Notes under the pieces: model-generated | Told to the model about the DNA's origin: nothing | Database searches by the model: none | The model's input: the letters and a program-made list of their open reading frames with translations, nothing else | In this document: piece by piece, positions 45,523 to 56,491 of the stretch | Layout of the letters: each line of letters opens with the position of its first letter | Numbering within the stretch: the first letter of the stretch is position 1 | Assembly: GCF_033025475.1 (NCBI RefSeq) | Contig: NZ_CP130322.1 | Coordinates: 558,001-622,000, forward strand | Length of the DNA stretch: 64,000 nucleotides | Direction: 5' to 3' | DNA from: Sphingomonas sp. C3-2 | Lineage (GTDB): Bacteria; Pseudomonadota; Alphaproteobacteria; Sphingomonadales; Sphingomonadaceae | Made by a program: the position numbers and the translations under genes

Positions 45523-46500
45523 ATGATTTCAACCAACCGACTTGTCGTCCCCGCCCTGTTCCTGACCGCCCTTGCCTCCGCAACCGCGCAGGCCACCCTG
45601 CCCGATCCCGCGCGCGTGATGGTCGAGGCGGCGCTGGCCGGCGGCGATGACGCCGAGATCGCGACCGTCCAGAAATATGCGCAAAAGGCGTGGCCGGAAA
45701 ATGCCGCCGAGATCGAGGCACAGGTCAATGCCTGGCGCACGGCCAAAACCGCAGCGGCGCTCGCAGTTGCCTCTCCCGAAACCAACACGACCGATGCGGG
45801 CACCACCGCCAATACGAAGACGGCCGAAGCCGACGAGAAACAGCGCGCTGAACGCAAGCCCGTCCCATGGAAGGGCAAGGGTGAGCTGGGCGGCTATCTG
45901 GCCAAGGGCAATTCGGATTATTTCGGGATCAATGCTGGAGTCTCGCTCAAGCATGAGGGCGAGATCTGGCGCCAGACGGTAAAGGCGCAGGCCGATTATC
46001 AGGAGAATGACGGGGAGGCGACACGCCAGCGGTTCGTTTTCGCGTATCAGCCCAATTTACGCGTCAACGACCGAACCTATGTCTACGGCCTCACCCAATA
46101 TGAACATGACCGGTTTCTCGGCTATGACAGCCGCTATTCGCTGTCGACCGGGATTGGGTATCGAAGCCCCACCGACAAGAAGGTAAGCCTCGAACTGGAA
46201 GCAGGCCCGGCTTATCGTTTCACCAATTTCGTCGATGGCGGTTCGGAATCAACGCCTGCCGCGCGCGGATCGATAAGCCTCGAATGGAAACTGGCGCCCA
46301 CGCTCACTTTTGCGCAGAACGCCGCCGCCTATCTCGACGGTCTCAATAACACGGTGAACACAACCAGCGCGCTCAATGCCAAGCTGTTCGGACCGCTTTC
46401 CGCGCGGCTCAGCTACAACGTCCAGTACGAAAGCGCCCCGCCCGATGGCAAGGAAACCACCGACACGATGAGCCGTGTCTCGCTCGTCTATGATTTCTGA
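45523..46500 (+). CDS. DUF481 family outer-membrane beta-barrel protein
   Basis: This 325-residue protein has a signal peptide (about 1-24, MISTNRLVVPALFLTALASATAQA). A low-complexity Thr/Ala/Lys linker follows, then a DUF481 beta-barrel from about residue 115 with alternating polar/aromatic strands and a C-terminal Phe (VYDF). Family members include YdiY-like acid-induced salt-stress proteins; the function is unknown. The start at 45523 makes the signal peptide compact; 45505 is possible. The next gene is convergent. Confidence 0.83.
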   Translation: MISTNRLVVPALFLTALASATAQATLPDPARVMVEAALAGGDDAEIATVQKYAQKAWPENAAEIEAQVNAWRTAKTAAALAVASPETNTTDAGTTANTKTAEADEKQRAERKPVPWKGKGELGGYLAKGNSDYFGINAGVSLKHEGEIWRQTVKAQADYQENDGEATRQRFVFAYQPNLRVNDRTYVYGLTQYEHDRFLGYDSRYSLSTGIGYRSPTDKKVSLELEAGPAYRFTNFVDGGSESTPAARGSISLEWKLAPTLTFAQNAAAYLDGLNNTVNTTSALNAKLFGPLSARLSYNVQYESAPPDGKETTDTMSRVSLVYDF

Positions 46501-46518
46501 GCGGGCCGTGCCTGCGGA

Positions 46519-46782
46519 TCAGCGCTCGTAGAAATTGAACATATCGGGCGTGATCCAGCCCTGCATATAGTTCAGATAGAAAAGCGCGAAGGCAACCGCC
46601 GAAACGATCGTGGTATAGGCGATGACGCGACCGGGGCGGAAATTGGCGGGCGCGCTGTCCGCCTGCCCCGGAATTTTCGGAACGCCGGCCTCGTCATGCG
46701 TCTTCACGCCAAAGGGCAGCACCACAAAGGCGCTCATCACCCAGAACAGAAGATAAATGGCGACAACCGACGTCCATTTCAT
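46519..46782 (-). CDS. DUF1467 family membrane protein
   Basis: This 87-residue protein has two transmembrane helices (about 6-25 and 55-75) separated by a polar loop, the layout of DUF1467. The phrase LLFWVMSAFVVLPFGVKTHDE is characteristic. Function is unknown. It begins 5 nt after the RNase J stop, an order kept in many alphaproteobacteria, and ends the long minus-strand cluster. Confidence 0.85.
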   Translation of the reverse strand: MKWTSVVAIYLLFWVMSAFVVLPFGVKTHDEAGVPKIPGQADSAPANFRPGRVIAYTTIVSAVAFALFYLNYMQGWITPDMFNFYER

Positions 46783-46787
46783 TGCGT

Positions 46788-48449
46788 TCAGACCCTTATA
46801 ATCAAAACATCCACAACCGGCTTCTTGCCTGTCCAGTGCACCGCACGGCGGCGTACGCCCAGCCTGATCTGCTCACGCAGGCTATCTTCATCGCGCGCGC
46901 CCTTTTCAACCGCAAGCCGCGCCGCTTCGACCGCATCTTCAAGGAACGCGGCTCGATCTTCCTCGACGGGCACGCCCTGAAGCCGAATCTGCGGCGTACC
47001 GCGCAGACTGTCCTGCGCATCGAGCGCGACCGCGACCGAAATCTGGCCGTGCATCGAAATCTTGCGACGATCGTTCATCGTCGAACCGTCCGACGGCAGG
47101 ATGACATCGCCGTCCAGCACAAGCCGTCCGACATGCTCGCGACCAATCCGCAGCGGGCCGTTGGGCGCAAGGCGCAGCACATCGCCATTTTTCTGAACGA
47201 TGCCGCGCGGCACCCCTTCCGACAGCGCAAAGCGCGCCTGCTCCACCATGTGGCGCATTTCACCGTGGACGGGCAGGATGATTTCCGGCCGGATCCACTT
47301 GTACATCTTGGCAAGCTCGGGGCGGCCCGGATGGCCCGATACGTGCACATCGGCCTGGCGGTCGGTCACCATGATGACACCCGCCTCGGCCAGCGCGTTC
47401 TGGATGCGCCCGATGGCAATCTCGTTACCGGGGATCTGCTTCGACGAGAAGACGACCGTATCGCCTGCGCTCAGCTTGATGACATGCGATCCTTCGGCGA
47501 TGCGCGACAGCGCAGCGCGCGGCTCGCCCTGCCCGCCGGTCGCCACGATCATCACTTCGCTGGGCGGCAGCCCCATAGCGGTGTCGAAATCGACGACCTC
47601 GGGGAAATCCTTGAGATAGCCGACGCTCTTGGCCACGCGCAGAATGCGGTCGAGCGACCGTCCGGCCACGCACAGCGTGCGTCCGGTATCCTTGGCGACA
47701 CGACCCAGCGTCTGCAGACGCGCGGCGTTGGATGCAAATGTGGTGACGAGCACCCGTCCCTTGGCGCGCGCAATCGCCGCATCGAGCCCGGCGCGAACCG
47801 AGCCTTCGGAACCCGATGGCTCGGGATTGAACACGTTGGTGGAATCGCAAACGAGCGCCAGCACGCCCTTGTCCCCAATCGCGGTCAGTTCTTCCGGGGT
47901 CGAGGGTTCGCCAAGCTGCGGCGCATCGTCGAGCTTCCAGTCGCCGGTGTGGAAAATGCGGCCATAAGGCGTGTCGATCAGGACGGCGTTGCCTTCGGGG
48001 ATCGAATGGGCGAGCGGCACATAGGTGATGCCGAACGGCCCAATCGTGAAGCTCCCCTCATTCTCGATGATGTTGAGCTCGATCTTGTCGCTGATCCCCT
48101 CTTCATCGAGTTTTCCACGGATAAGCCCGGCGGTGAACGGCGTGGCGTAAAGCGGCACGCCAAGCTCGGCCGCCATATAGGGCAGCGCGCCGATATGGTC
48201 TTCATGGCCATGCGTCAGCACGATGCCGAGAAGATCGTCGAGCCGTTCCTCGATAAACGCCAGATCGGGCAGGATCAGTTCGACACCGGGGCAGGACGGA
48301 TCGGAAAAGGTAATCCCGCAATCCACCATCAGCCACTTGCCCTTGGTGCCATAGAGATTGACGTTCATGCCAATCTCGCCAGACCCGCCAAGCGCCAGAA
48401 AAAGCAGTTCGTCTCCGGGCGTCGTCACGTCGATCCATCCATTCTTCAA
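46788..48449 (-). CDS. rnj: ribonuclease J
   Basis: This 553-residue metallo-beta-lactamase/beta-CASP enzyme cleaves RNA as an endonuclease and as a 5'-3' exonuclease. Zinc ligands are H80, H82, D84 and H85 in LTHGHEDHIGALP, followed by the RNase J-type FTAGLIRGKL and HPGRPELAKMYKWIRPEIILPVHGE. It participates in rRNA 5' maturation and mRNA decay after RppH action. coaX lies 51 nt upstream on the same strand. Confidence 0.93.
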   Translation of the reverse strand: MKNGWIDVTTPGDELLFLALGGSGEIGMNVNLYGTKGKWLMVDCGITFSDPSCPGVELILPDLAFIEERLDDLLGIVLTHGHEDHIGALPYMAAELGVPLYATPFTAGLIRGKLDEEGISDKIELNIIENEGSFTIGPFGITYVPLAHSIPEGNAVLIDTPYGRIFHTGDWKLDDAPQLGEPSTPEELTAIGDKGVLALVCDSTNVFNPEPSGSEGSVRAGLDAAIARAKGRVLVTTFASNAARLQTLGRVAKDTGRTLCVAGRSLDRILRVAKSVGYLKDFPEVVDFDTAMGLPPSEVMIVATGGQGEPRAALSRIAEGSHVIKLSAGDTVVFSSKQIPGNEIAIGRIQNALAEAGVIMVTDRQADVHVSGHPGRPELAKMYKWIRPEIILPVHGEMRHMVEQARFALSEGVPRGIVQKNGDVLRLAPNGPLRIGREHVGRLVLDGDVILPSDGSTMNDRRKISMHGQISVAVALDAQDSLRGTPQIRLQGVPVEEDRAAFLEDAVEAARLAVEKGARDEDSLREQIRLGVRRRAVHWTGKKPVVDVLIIRV

Positions 48450-48500
48450 TTCGGCGGCAGAGGCCCGGTGTCAGGCCGCTGCACCACCCTTATTTATCGT

Positions 48501-49277
48501 TCAGGCCGTAGCGCGCTCGTAAAGCATCGCGAGGCCACGGATCGTCAGATCCGGCTCAATACTGTCGAAAACATCGCTATGCGCTTCAAACAGCGCAGCC
48601 AGCCCACCGGTTGCAATCACGGTGACGGGGCGGCCGATTTCGGCCTTCATGCGGGCAACCAGCCCTTCCATCATCGAGACATAACCCCAGTAAATGCCGA
48701 TATGCATCTGGTCTTCAGTCGTGCGGCCGATGACGCTGCGGCTTTCGGGTGCCTCGATCGCAATGCGCGGCAGCTTGGCGGCTGCCGCCACCAGCGCGTC
48801 GAGCGACAGGTTGATGCCGGGCATGATGATCCCGCCCTTATACGCACCGGTATAGTCGACGACCTCGAACGTGGTCGCCGTGCCGAAATCGATCACGATC
48901 TTGTCGCCCTTATGGGCGGCATGCGCGGCGATCGAATTGAGCACGCGGTCGGCCCCCACCGTGCGGGGCTCGACAACGTCCAGCGTCACGCCCCATTCGG
49001 CGCTCCCCTGCCCCGCGATCAGCGGTTCGACCTTGAAATATTTCTCGGACAGCACCGACAGATTGTGCAACGCGCGGGGCACCACCGTGCCGATGATGAC
49101 TGCTGTCACATCGGCAAGGGCATAGCCCTCCAGATCGAGCAACTGGCGCAGCCAGACGGCATATTCGTCGGCGGTGCGGCGCGGATCGGTGGCGATGCGC
49201 CAGCGCGCGCGAATATCGCCGTCCTTGATCAGCGCAAAGACGACATTGGTGTTTCCGGCATCGATTGCGAGCAGCAT
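48501..49277 (-). CDS. coaX: type III pantothenate kinase
   Basis: This 258-residue ASKHA-fold enzyme makes 4'-phosphopantothenate, the first step of coenzyme A synthesis. Visible motifs are [12 protein letters not shown] at the N-terminus, [11 protein letters not shown] and the ATP/metal-binding [13 protein letters not shown]. Type III kinases lack feedback inhibition by CoA and need a monovalent cation. Its start is 8 nt from the birA stop, and the birA-coaX pair is conserved, both being coenzyme-related. Confidence 0.95.
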   Translation of the reverse strand: MLLAIDAGNTNVVFALIKDGDIRARWRIATDPRRTADEYAVWLRQLLDLEGYALADVTAVIIGTVVPRALHNLSVLSEKYFKVEPLIAGQGSAEWGVTLDVVEPRTVGADRVLNSIAAHAAHKGDKIVIDFGTATTFEVVDYTGAYKGGIIMPGINLSLDALVAAAAKLPRIAIEAPESRSVIGRTTEDQMHIGIYWGYVSMMEGLVARMKAEIGRPVTVIATGGLAALFEAHSDVFDSIEPDLTIRGLAMLYERATA

Positions 49278-49285
49278 GGAAAACC

Positions 49286-49942
49286 TCAGATCAGGAAAAT
49301 ATCGGCGGCGTGAATGACACGAGATGTGCCATCCGCCAAGCGCAGGATAAGCGCGCCATCGCCGTCGAGGCCGTCGAAAAGGCCGGGGACCGATTCCCCG
49401 TCAGGCAGATTGGCGACAAGCGCGGTGCCCTTGGGGTGCGCCCATTCCAGCCAGCGCGCGCGAATGGGGCCAAGCCCCTCCCCACGCCAGCGCCCCAGCC
49501 AGCGCGCGAAAGCGGCGGCCAGTTCCTCCAGGAACAACGCGGCATCAGGCGCGCCGTACGGCGCAAGGCTGGCAATGGCGCGGTCGGAGATGTCGACCGC
49601 CGTCACCAGATTGACACCGATACCGAGAATGACCGCGTCGCCCGAGCGCTCGAGCAGGATGCCCGACAGCTTGGCCCCGTCGATCATCACATCATTGGGC
49701 CATTTCACCGTCAGCGGCGCGCGCCCGGTCCAGAGCGAGACGACCTCGGCCAGCGCGATTGCCGCGACAAAGCCGAGCGTTGCCGCTGTCGGATCGCCGG
49801 GGCGCAATCGGATGATCGTGCTGGTGAAGAGATTGCCGGGGGCCGAAAGCCAGGCCCGGCCCTGTCGCCCGCGGCCGGCGGTCTGCTCGACCGCCCGGAG
49901 CCAGACTCCCTCGGGCTCGCCTTGTGCGGCGAGCCCGAGCAT
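49286..49942 (-). CDS. birA: biotin-[acetyl-CoA-carboxylase] ligase (start uncertain)
   Basis: This 218-residue ligase activates biotin to biotinyl-AMP and attaches it to the AccB carrier protein. The conserved [13 protein letters not shown] and [19 protein letters not shown] are present; there is no N-terminal DNA-binding domain, so it is not a repressor. The first ATG (49942) leaves out the well-conserved opening VASTRSTNED, which is encoded in frame just upstream but has no ATG, GTG or TTG. Only ATA (49981), GTC (49984) or CTG (49990) could start it; the CTG overlaps the nuoN stop as CTGA. Translational coupling from a non-standard codon is possible. Confidence 0.85.
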   Translation of the reverse strand: MLGLAAQGEPEGVWLRAVEQTAGRGRQGRAWLSAPGNLFTSTIIRLRPGDPTAATLGFVAAIALAEVVSLWTGRAPLTVKWPNDVMIDGAKLSGILLERSGDAVILGIGVNLVTAVDISDRAIASLAPYGAPDAALFLEELAAAFARWLGRWRGEGLGPIRARWLEWAHPKGTALVANLPDGESVPGLFDGLDGDGALILRLADGTSRVIHAADIFLI

Positions 49943-49986
49943 GTCCTCATTCGTCGACCGTGTCGACGCAACGGTTCGTATGACTG

Positions 49987-51429
49987 TCAGAAAAGTGCCT
50001 GCGCAGCATTCATCGTCGCGACGCCCAGCGCCGGGATGAGGAAGTAACCGAGCGGCGAAACGAACAGCGCGGAAACCGCGATAATGCCCGTTTCGACGAC
50101 GCTGTCCGACGGTGCATAGGCCGAGGCCGGTTCGTCGAAGTACATCGTCTTGATGATCTTCAGATAATAGAAGGCACCAATGACCGAGGCGGCGATACCC
50201 AGCGCCGCGAGCGGCCAGAGGCCGGCGCCAACGGCGGCATCGAACACCAGGAACTTCGCCCAGAAACCGAGCAGGGGCGGAATGCCAGCGAGCGAGAACA
50301 TGAAGATCGCCAGTGCCGCCGCAAGCGCCGGACGCGTACGCGACAGGCCCGAAAGGCTGGCAATGGTTTCAACATGATTGCCCTCGGCATCGCGCATCTG
50401 CAGCACGCAAAGGAAGCTGCCGATGGTCATGACGACATAGACGATCATGTACGTCATCACCGCGGCAACGCCTTCGGCGGTGCCTGCGGCAAGACCGATC
50501 AGCGCAAAGCCGACATTGTTGATCGACGAATAGGCGAGCAGGCGCTTGATGTTGCGCTGGCCAATACCGGCAACCGCACCCAGAACGATCGACGCGAGTG
50601 CCGCGAAGATGATGATCTGGCGCCATGCATCCGATGCCGGGCCCATCGCTTCGATCGCCACGCGCACCAGCAGTGCCATCGCGGCCACCTTGGGCGCGCT
50701 TGCAAAGAAGGCGGTAACCGGGGTCGGCGCGCCTTCATACACGTCGGGCGTCCACATGTGGAACGGCACCGCGCTGACCTTGAACGCCAGGCCCGCAAGA
50801 ACGAACACGACGCCGAACAGTTCGCCGGTCGAGAATTCGTCGCTGATCGCAGCGGCGATGCCGTCGAACATGGTGGTGCCGGTGAAGCCGTAAAGCAGCG
50901 AGACGCCGTAGAGCATCATGCCCGAGGCGAGCGAGCCAAGGACGAAATACTTCAGGCCCGCTTCCGCCGAACGCGTGTCGCGGCGCATGAAGCTTGCGAG
51001 CACGTACGAGGCAAGGCTGTTGAGTTCGAGGCCGACATACAGCGTCAGCAGGTCGTTGGCCGAAACCATCATGCCCATGCCGACAGCGGCAAGAACGATC
51101 AGCACCGGATATTCAGCGCGAACCGCCCCGCTCTGCCGCGAGAAGAAGCCGGGCGCAACAACCACGGCAACGGCCGCCGATATATAGATGAGCACCTTGG
51201 CCAGAGCGCCGAAGGCATCGGCGCGGTACAGACCGTCAAAGGCGAGGCCGCCATTGCCGGCCGGGCCGGTGAGCGCGAAGCCCGCCGCCACGAACAACAG
51301 GACCGAGAGCCAGCTGATCGCGCGGGTCGAGCTGTCGCCGACGAAAGCGGCGACCATCAGCATGACCAGTGCGCCGAGGGACAGGATGACCTCCGGCAGC
51401 ACCATCATCAGGGAGCTTGCATAATCCAT
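49987..51429 (-). CDS. nuoN: NADH-quinone oxidoreductase subunit N
   Basis: This 480-residue antiporter-like subunit of complex I has fourteen transmembrane helices. Proton-channel residues lie around FMRRDTRSAEAGLKYFVLGS and FKVSAVPFHMWTPDVYEGAP (Lys and Glu/His of the channel). Its ATG shares one base with the nuoM stop (TAATG). As the last nuo gene it is followed directly by birA. Confidence 0.95.
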   Translation of the reverse strand: MDYASSLMMVLPEVILSLGALVMLMVAAFVGDSSTRAISWLSVLLFVAAGFALTGPAGNGGLAFDGLYRADAFGALAKVLIYISAAVAVVVAPGFFSRQSGAVRAEYPVLIVLAAVGMGMMVSANDLLTLYVGLELNSLASYVLASFMRRDTRSAEAGLKYFVLGSLASGMMLYGVSLLYGFTGTTMFDGIAAAISDEFSTGELFGVVFVLAGLAFKVSAVPFHMWTPDVYEGAPTPVTAFFASAPKVAAMALLVRVAIEAMGPASDAWRQIIIFAALASIVLGAVAGIGQRNIKRLLAYSSINNVGFALIGLAAGTAEGVAAVMTYMIVYVVMTIGSFLCVLQMRDAEGNHVETIASLSGLSRTRPALAAALAIFMFSLAGIPPLLGFWAKFLVFDAAVGAGLWPLAALGIAASVIGAFYYLKIIKTMYFDEPASAYAPSDSVVETGIIAVSALFVSPLGYFLIPALGVATMNAAQALF

Positions 51430-52967
51430 TAGTGCGCTCCCTCATGCGCTTCAGTTTTCACAACGGGTTTGCCTTCCGTAACCAGGGCGTCGCCAGCGGG
51501 CTTCGCGCGCTCGATACGTTCGACGAGGATACCCACGTCCTTGCGCATCGGGGCGAGGAAGCTTTCCGGATAGACACCCATCCACATCGTCACGGCTGCG
51601 ATCGGAGCGAGCAGCCAGAGTTCGCGTGCCGACAGGTCGGGCATGGCGCGGACGTCTTCCTTGTCGAGCGGACCGAAGGCGATCCGACGATAGAGGTAGA
51701 GCATATAGGCCGCACCCAGGATGATGCCGGTGGTGCAGATCAGCGCCGCCCAGCTCGACACCTGATAGACGCCGGCGAGCGAAAGGAATTCGCCGACAAA
51801 GCCGCTCGTGCCCGGAAGGCCGATCGACGCCATGGTGAAGAGAAGGAAGAACAGCGCATATTTCGGCATGTTCTCGGCAAGGCCGCCATAGCGCGAGATT
51901 TCGCGGGTATGGAGACGATCATAGATCACGCCGACGCACAGGAAGAGCGCGCCCGAGACCAGACCGTGGCTGAGCATGATGATCAGCGCACCTTCGATGC
52001 CCTGACGGTTGAAGGCGAACAGGCCGATCGTCACGATCGCCATGTGCGCGACCGACGAATAGGCGATCAGCTTCTTCATGTCTTCCTGCACCAGCGCGAC
52101 GAGCGAGGTGTAGACGACGGCAACCATCGACAGGCCCAGAATGACCCAGACCAGAAGGCTGGAGGCTTCGGGGAACATCGGCAGCGAGAAGCGGAGGAAA
52201 CCATATCCGCCAAGCTTCAGCAGAACGCCCGCCAGAATGACCGAACCTGCGGTCGGCGCCTGAACGTGCGCATCGGGAAGCCAGGTGTGCACCGGCCACA
52301 TCGGCATCTTCACCGCGAACGAGGCGAAGAAGGCGAACCAGAGCCAGGTCTGCGCATGCACCGGGAAATCATAGTTCAGCAGATCGGGGATGTAGGTGGT
52401 GTTGGCTTCACGGGCCATCCACAGCATCGCGATCAGCATCAGCACCGAGCCGAGCAGCGTGTAGAGGAAGAATTTGTAGCTCGCGTAGATCCGGTCCGCG
52501 CCGCCCCAGATGCCGATGATCAGATACATCGGAATAAGGCCGGCTTCGAAGAAGATGTAGAACAGGAACAGGTCCTGCGCCGCGAATACGCCGATCATCA
52601 GCACTTCCATGAACAGGAAGGCCGCCATGTATTCCGGCACGCGCTTCTGGATCGCTTCCCAGCTGGAAAGGATGCAGATCGGCATGAGGAAGACAGAGAG
52701 CATGATAAGCATCAGCGAGATGCCATCGATACCGAGCGCCCAGGCGAAACGCCCAAAGATCGGCAGATGTTCGACGAACTGCCACTGCGCGGCAGTGGCG
52801 CCCTGATCGAAGTTCACCCAGAGCATAATGCCAAGGGCAAAATCGATCAGGGTTGCGCCCAGTGCGATCCGCCGGGCGTTAGCCGCGCTGGCGAAAAGAC
52901 AGGCGATCGCGGCCGCCATCGGAATGGCGAGCATGATCGAGAGAATGGGAAAGCCTAGCTGGTTCAT
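51429..52967 (-). CDS. nuoM: NADH-quinone oxidoreductase subunit M
   Basis: This 512-residue proton-pumping antiporter-like subunit has about fourteen helices, with the channel segment [21 protein letters not shown] and the [21 protein letters not shown] motif. The ATG at 52967 ([10 protein letters not shown]) overlaps the nuoL stop (ATGA); the in-frame ATG five codons earlier would extend into nuoL. It is part of the membrane arm of complex I. Confidence 0.95.
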   Translation of the reverse strand: MNQLGFPILSIMLAIPMAAAIACLFASAANARRIALGATLIDFALGIMLWVNFDQGATAAQWQFVEHLPIFGRFAWALGIDGISLMLIMLSVFLMPICILSSWEAIQKRVPEYMAAFLFMEVLMIGVFAAQDLFLFYIFFEAGLIPMYLIIGIWGGADRIYASYKFFLYTLLGSVLMLIAMLWMAREANTTYIPDLLNYDFPVHAQTWLWFAFFASFAVKMPMWPVHTWLPDAHVQAPTAGSVILAGVLLKLGGYGFLRFSLPMFPEASSLLVWVILGLSMVAVVYTSLVALVQEDMKKLIAYSSVAHMAIVTIGLFAFNRQGIEGALIIMLSHGLVSGALFLCVGVIYDRLHTREISRYGGLAENMPKYALFFLLFTMASIGLPGTSGFVGEFLSLAGVYQVSSWAALICTTGIILGAAYMLYLYRRIAFGPLDKEDVRAMPDLSARELWLLAPIAAVTMWMGVYPESFLAPMRKDVGILVERIERAKPAGDALVTEGKPVVKTEAHEGAH

Positions 52968-55018
52968 TTTGTGATCGCCCACACGGCCCAGGTCGCAGCG
53001 GCGGCAAGGCCGATCAGCATCACAAAGGCATAGCTAGCAAGGAAGCCGGACTGGAGCTTGGCGGTAAGGCCATTGCCCTTCACGACCAGGTCGGCGACGC
53101 CATTGGGGCCGAACCGATCGATCGTGCCCTGATCGCCCTTCTTCCAGAAAAGACGGCCGAACCAGAAAGCAGGCTTAACGAAGATCAGATTATACAGCTC
53201 ATCAAAATACCATTTGTTGAGCAGGAAGTCATAGAGCGCGCGGAACTGGGCCACGAACTTCTCCGGAATGTCGGTGGAACGGATATAGGCGCGCCACGCG
53301 ATGAACAGACCGATCAGCATCACGCCGAACGGCGTGAACTTCACCCATGTCGGCACTTCGTGCGCGGCATGCATCAGGTGCGCGTCGAACGACAGGGCAC
53401 CGTTCCAGAACGCGCCACCTTCTTCAGAGCCGATGAAGCTGTGATGGAAGGCGAAACCGGCGGCAACCGCACCCACGGTGAGCACACCGAGCGGAACGAG
53501 CATGCTGAGCGGGCTTTCATGGGGATGATAGCCGCCCGTGCCTTCCTTCGGCAGTGCGTGATGCGGATCTTCGGCGTGCTCGTTGCTTTCGTGTGACGTG
53601 TCCTCATGTTCGTGGTGCAGCGCGTGCTGGATGTGCTCGGAGGCGGCCCAGCGCGGCTTGCCGAAGAAGGTGAGGAAGATCAGACGCCACGAATAGAAGC
53701 TGGTGAGCAGCGCGGCGAACGAACCGACGAAGAAGGCGATCTGGCCGTTCGAGCCCGACGCGAACGCCGCCTCGAGGACCATGTCCTTCGAATAGAAACC
53801 GGCAAAACCGATGCCAAGGAGCGGCAGACCAACGCCGGTGATGGCGAGCGTACCGGCCATCATCGCCCAGAAGGTGAGCGGGATTTCCTTACGCAGGCCG
53901 CCATAATAGCGCATGTCCTGTTCGTGGTGCATCGCGTGGATCACCGAACCCGCGCCAAGGAACAAAAGCGCCTTGAAGAATGCGTGGGTGAACAGGTGGA
54001 ACATCGCCGCTCCATATGCGCCAACGCCTGCGGCGAAGAACATATAGCCCAGCTGCGAGCAGGTCGAATAGGCGATGACGCGCTTGATGTCGTTCTGCAC
54101 GGTGCCGACAGTGGCTGCGAAAAGGCAGGTGGCGGCGCCGACAAAGGTGATCACGCCCAGCGCGACCGGGCTCAGTTCGAACAACGGCGAAAGACGGCAG
54201 ACCATGAAGACGCCGGCGGTGACCATCGTCGCCGCGTGGATGAGCGCCGACACCGGGGTCGGGCCTTCCATCGCGTCGGGAAGCCAGGTGTGCAGGCCGA
54301 GCTGCGCCGACTTGCCCATCGCGCCGATGAACAGCAGCAGACAGATGACCGTGATCGTGTCTACGCGCAGGCCGAGGAACCCGATGGTCGACCCCGCCAT
54401 GCTGGGTGCGGCTTCGAGGATCTCGGGGATCGAAAGCGTGCCGAACACCAGGAACAGGCCGAACATGCCCATCATGAAGCCAAGGTCACCGACGCGGTTG
54501 ACGACGAATGCCTTGATCGCCGCGGCGTTGGCCGAGGGCTTCTTGAACCAGAAACCGATCAGCAGATACGATGCCAGACCCACGCCTTCCCAGCCGAAGA
54601 ACATCTGAACCAGATTGTCGGCCGTCACGAGCATGAGCATCGCGAAGGTGAAGAGCGAGAGATAGGCGAAGAAGCGGGGCTGGTCGGGATCTTCCGACAT
54701 ATAGCCCCAGCTATAGAGATGGACGAGCGCCGACACCGAGGTGATGACGACCAGCATGACCGCCGTCATCGTGTCGACACGGAGCGACCAGCTGACGTTC
54801 AGGTCACCCGACTTGATGAAGTCGAGAACGGGAATAACCTGCGCCGGAACATCGCCGCCAAGATGCGCGATGAAGATCGGCCAGCTCAGAAGACACGAGA
54901 GGAACAGGGCGCCCGTGGTGACCGATTTGGCCGCCACATTGCCGAGCGCCTTGTTGCCGAAGCCCGCGATAAGCGCCGCGAGCGCCGGCAGGAATACGAT
55001 TGCGTGGATGGACGACAC
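52964..55018 (-). CDS. nuoL: NADH-quinone oxidoreductase subunit L
   Basis: This 684-residue distal proton-pumping subunit contains the typical [29 protein letters not shown] segment shortened here to its two motifs [13 protein letters not shown] and [10 protein letters not shown]. The lateral helix follows near the C-terminus. A histidine-rich loop (about residues 458-501, eleven His) lies before the last transmembrane helices. It ends overlapping nuoM (ATGA) and starts 7 nt after nuoK. Confidence 0.95.
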   Translation of the reverse strand: MSSIHAIVFLPALAALIAGFGNKALGNVAAKSVTTGALFLSCLLSWPIFIAHLGGDVPAQVIPVLDFIKSGDLNVSWSLRVDTMTAVMLVVITSVSALVHLYSWGYMSEDPDQPRFFAYLSLFTFAMLMLVTADNLVQMFFGWEGVGLASYLLIGFWFKKPSANAAAIKAFVVNRVGDLGFMMGMFGLFLVFGTLSIPEILEAAPSMAGSTIGFLGLRVDTITVICLLLFIGAMGKSAQLGLHTWLPDAMEGPTPVSALIHAATMVTAGVFMVCRLSPLFELSPVALGVITFVGAATCLFAATVGTVQNDIKRVIAYSTCSQLGYMFFAAGVGAYGAAMFHLFTHAFFKALLFLGAGSVIHAMHHEQDMRYYGGLRKEIPLTFWAMMAGTLAITGVGLPLLGIGFAGFYSKDMVLEAAFASGSNGQIAFFVGSFAALLTSFYSWRLIFLTFFGKPRWAASEHIQHALHHEHEDTSHESNEHAEDPHHALPKEGTGGYHPHESPLSMLVPLGVLTVGAVAAGFAFHHSFIGSEEGGAFWNGALSFDAHLMHAAHEVPTWVKFTPFGVMLIGLFIAWRAYIRSTDIPEKFVAQFRALYDFLLNKWYFDELYNLIFVKPAFWFGRLFWKKGDQGTIDRFGPNGVADLVVKGNGLTAKLQSGFLASYAFVMLIGLAAAATWAVWAITK

Positions 55019-55025
55019 TGGAGCG

Positions 55026-55331
55026 TTACCCCTTCATCCGGTTGACGTCGTCGACGGCAATGGTGCCGCGGCCACGGAAGAAGATCACCATGATCGCAAG
55101 GCCGATCGCGGCCTCGCCAGCGGCGACCGTAAGGACGAACATCGAGAAGATCTGGCCGACCATGTCACCCAGATGGGCGCTGAACGCGACGAGATTGATG
55201 TTCACCGAAAGCAGAATGAGCTCGATCGCCATCAGGATGATGATCACATTCTTGCGGTTGATGAAGATGCCGAGCACGCCCATCACGAAGAGGACCGTGC
55301 TCACCACCAGATAATGCTGGATGCCGATCAC
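55026..55331 (-). CDS. nuoK: NADH-quinone oxidoreductase subunit K
   Basis: This 101-residue membrane-arm subunit has three transmembrane helices. Conserved glutamates in helix 2 ([14 protein letters not shown]) and helix 3 ([14 protein letters not shown]) sit in the proton path. Start overlaps the nuoJ stop by four bases. Confidence 0.95.
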   Translation of the reverse strand: MIGIQHYLVVSTVLFVMGVLGIFINRKNVIIILMAIELILLSVNINLVAFSAHLGDMVGQIFSMFVLTVAAGEAAIGLAIMVIFFRGRGTIAVDDVNRMKG

Positions 55332-55939
55332 AGCTCTACCCCCTGCCCGATGGGCTGATTGATGTTGCGGATGGCGTCTTCCGGACGGCGCTTGACCTGC
55401 TCGCTGATGTTCTGCGGACGGGTGCCGCCACGCGTACGGTGCGTGAGCACGATCGCGCCGATCATCGCTACGAGAAGCACAAGGCCTGCCGCTTCGAAGA
55501 CATAAAGATAACGGGTGAACAGCACGCCGCCGAACGCCTGAATGTTGGGCAGATCGCCCGCCATCGGCGCCGCGCGCTGTGCGAGCTCAATGCCGCCGGC
55601 CTTCCAGGCGCCCATCGCGAAAATCATTTCGCCGGCAAGAACCAGCGCGATCAGCACACCGAACACCGCATATTTGGCGAAACCCGCGCGGAGTTCGGCA
55701 AAGTCGATGTCGAGCATCATGACCACGAAGAGGAAGAGCACCGCGACCGCGCCGACATAAACGATGACAAGCAGCATCGCGATGAATTCGGCGCCGGCGA
55801 GCAGCATGAGGCCTGCCGCATTGAAGAAGGCCAGGATCAGCCACAGCACGGAATGCACCGGGTTGCGCGACAGGATCGTCAGCGCAGCACTGGTGACCAG
55901 TACAATGGCGAACAGGTAAAAGGCTAATATCTGTATCAC
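55328..55939 (-). CDS. nuoJ: NADH-quinone oxidoreductase subunit J
   Basis: This 203-residue membrane-arm subunit has five transmembrane helices; helix 3 carries the conserved [19 protein letters not shown], which includes the pi-bulge region near the quinone channel. The start is GTG at 55939 with GAGAAG five bases upstream; an ATG 16 codons earlier gives a polar extension unlike homologues. The C-terminal 40 residues are polar and variable. Confidence 0.93.
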   Translation of the reverse strand: MIQILAFYLFAIVLVTSAALTILSRNPVHSVLWLILAFFNAAGLMLLAGAEFIAMLLVIVYVGAVAVLFLFVVMMLDIDFAELRAGFAKYAVFGVLIALVLAGEMIFAMGAWKAGGIELAQRAAPMAGDLPNIQAFGGVLFTRYLYVFEAAGLVLLVAMIGAIVLTHRTRGGTRPQNISEQVKRRPEDAIRNINQPIGQGVEL

Positions 55940-56005
55940 GTCAGCTTCTCGTTTCCCGTTCGTTTCGAACCCCGCCTGCGGCGGCAATTTCAGATGCGCG
56001 GGCCA

Positions 56006-56491
56006 TCAGCGGTACGGCGCATCAGCGGCGATGTTGGCAGCGATCGAACGCTCCCACTTGTCGCCATTCGCGAGCAGCTTTGCCTTGTCGTACATCAGCT
56101 CTTCGCGGGTTTCGGTTGCGAACTCGAAGTTCGGCCCTTCGACGATGGCGTCCACCGGGCAGGCTTCCTGACAGAAACCGCAATAGATGCACTTCGTCAT
56201 GTCGATGTCGTAGCGCGTGGTGCGGCGGCTGCCGTCTTCGCGCGGTTCGGCCTCGATCGTGATCGCCTGTGCGGGGCAGACGGCTTCGCACAGCTTGCAC
56301 GCGATGCAACGCTCTTCCCCATTGGGGTAACGGCGCAGCGCGTGCTCACCGCGGAAACGCGGGCTGAGCGGGTTCTTCTCATAGGGATAGTTGATCGTCG
56401 CCTTGGGCTTGAAGAAATACTTCAAGGTCAGGGCGTGGGCCTTCACAAACTCCCAGAGCGTGAAGGTTTTTACGATATGCGCGAGGCTCAT
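56006..56491 (-). CDS. nuoI: NADH-quinone oxidoreductase subunit I
   Basis: This 161-residue subunit of the peripheral arm carries the two 4Fe-4S clusters N6a and N6b: [12 protein letters not shown] and [12 protein letters not shown]. Start overlaps the nuoH stop (ATGA). A 66-nt gap separates it from nuoJ. Confidence 0.96.
   Translation of the reverse strand: MSLAHIVKTFTLWEFVKAHALTLKYFFKPKATINYPYEKNPLSPRFRGEHALRRYPNGEERCIACKLCEAVCPAQAITIEAEPREDGSRRTTRYDIDMTKCIYCGFCQEACPVDAIVEGPNFEFATETREELMYDKAKLLANGDKWERSIAANIAADAPYR

Noticed and set aside
46782-49313. 843-codon plus-strand frame opposite RNase J and coaX
   Set aside because: Both minus-strand genes are fully supported by motifs; the frame has shadow composition (His, Arg, Asp rich) and no start signal.
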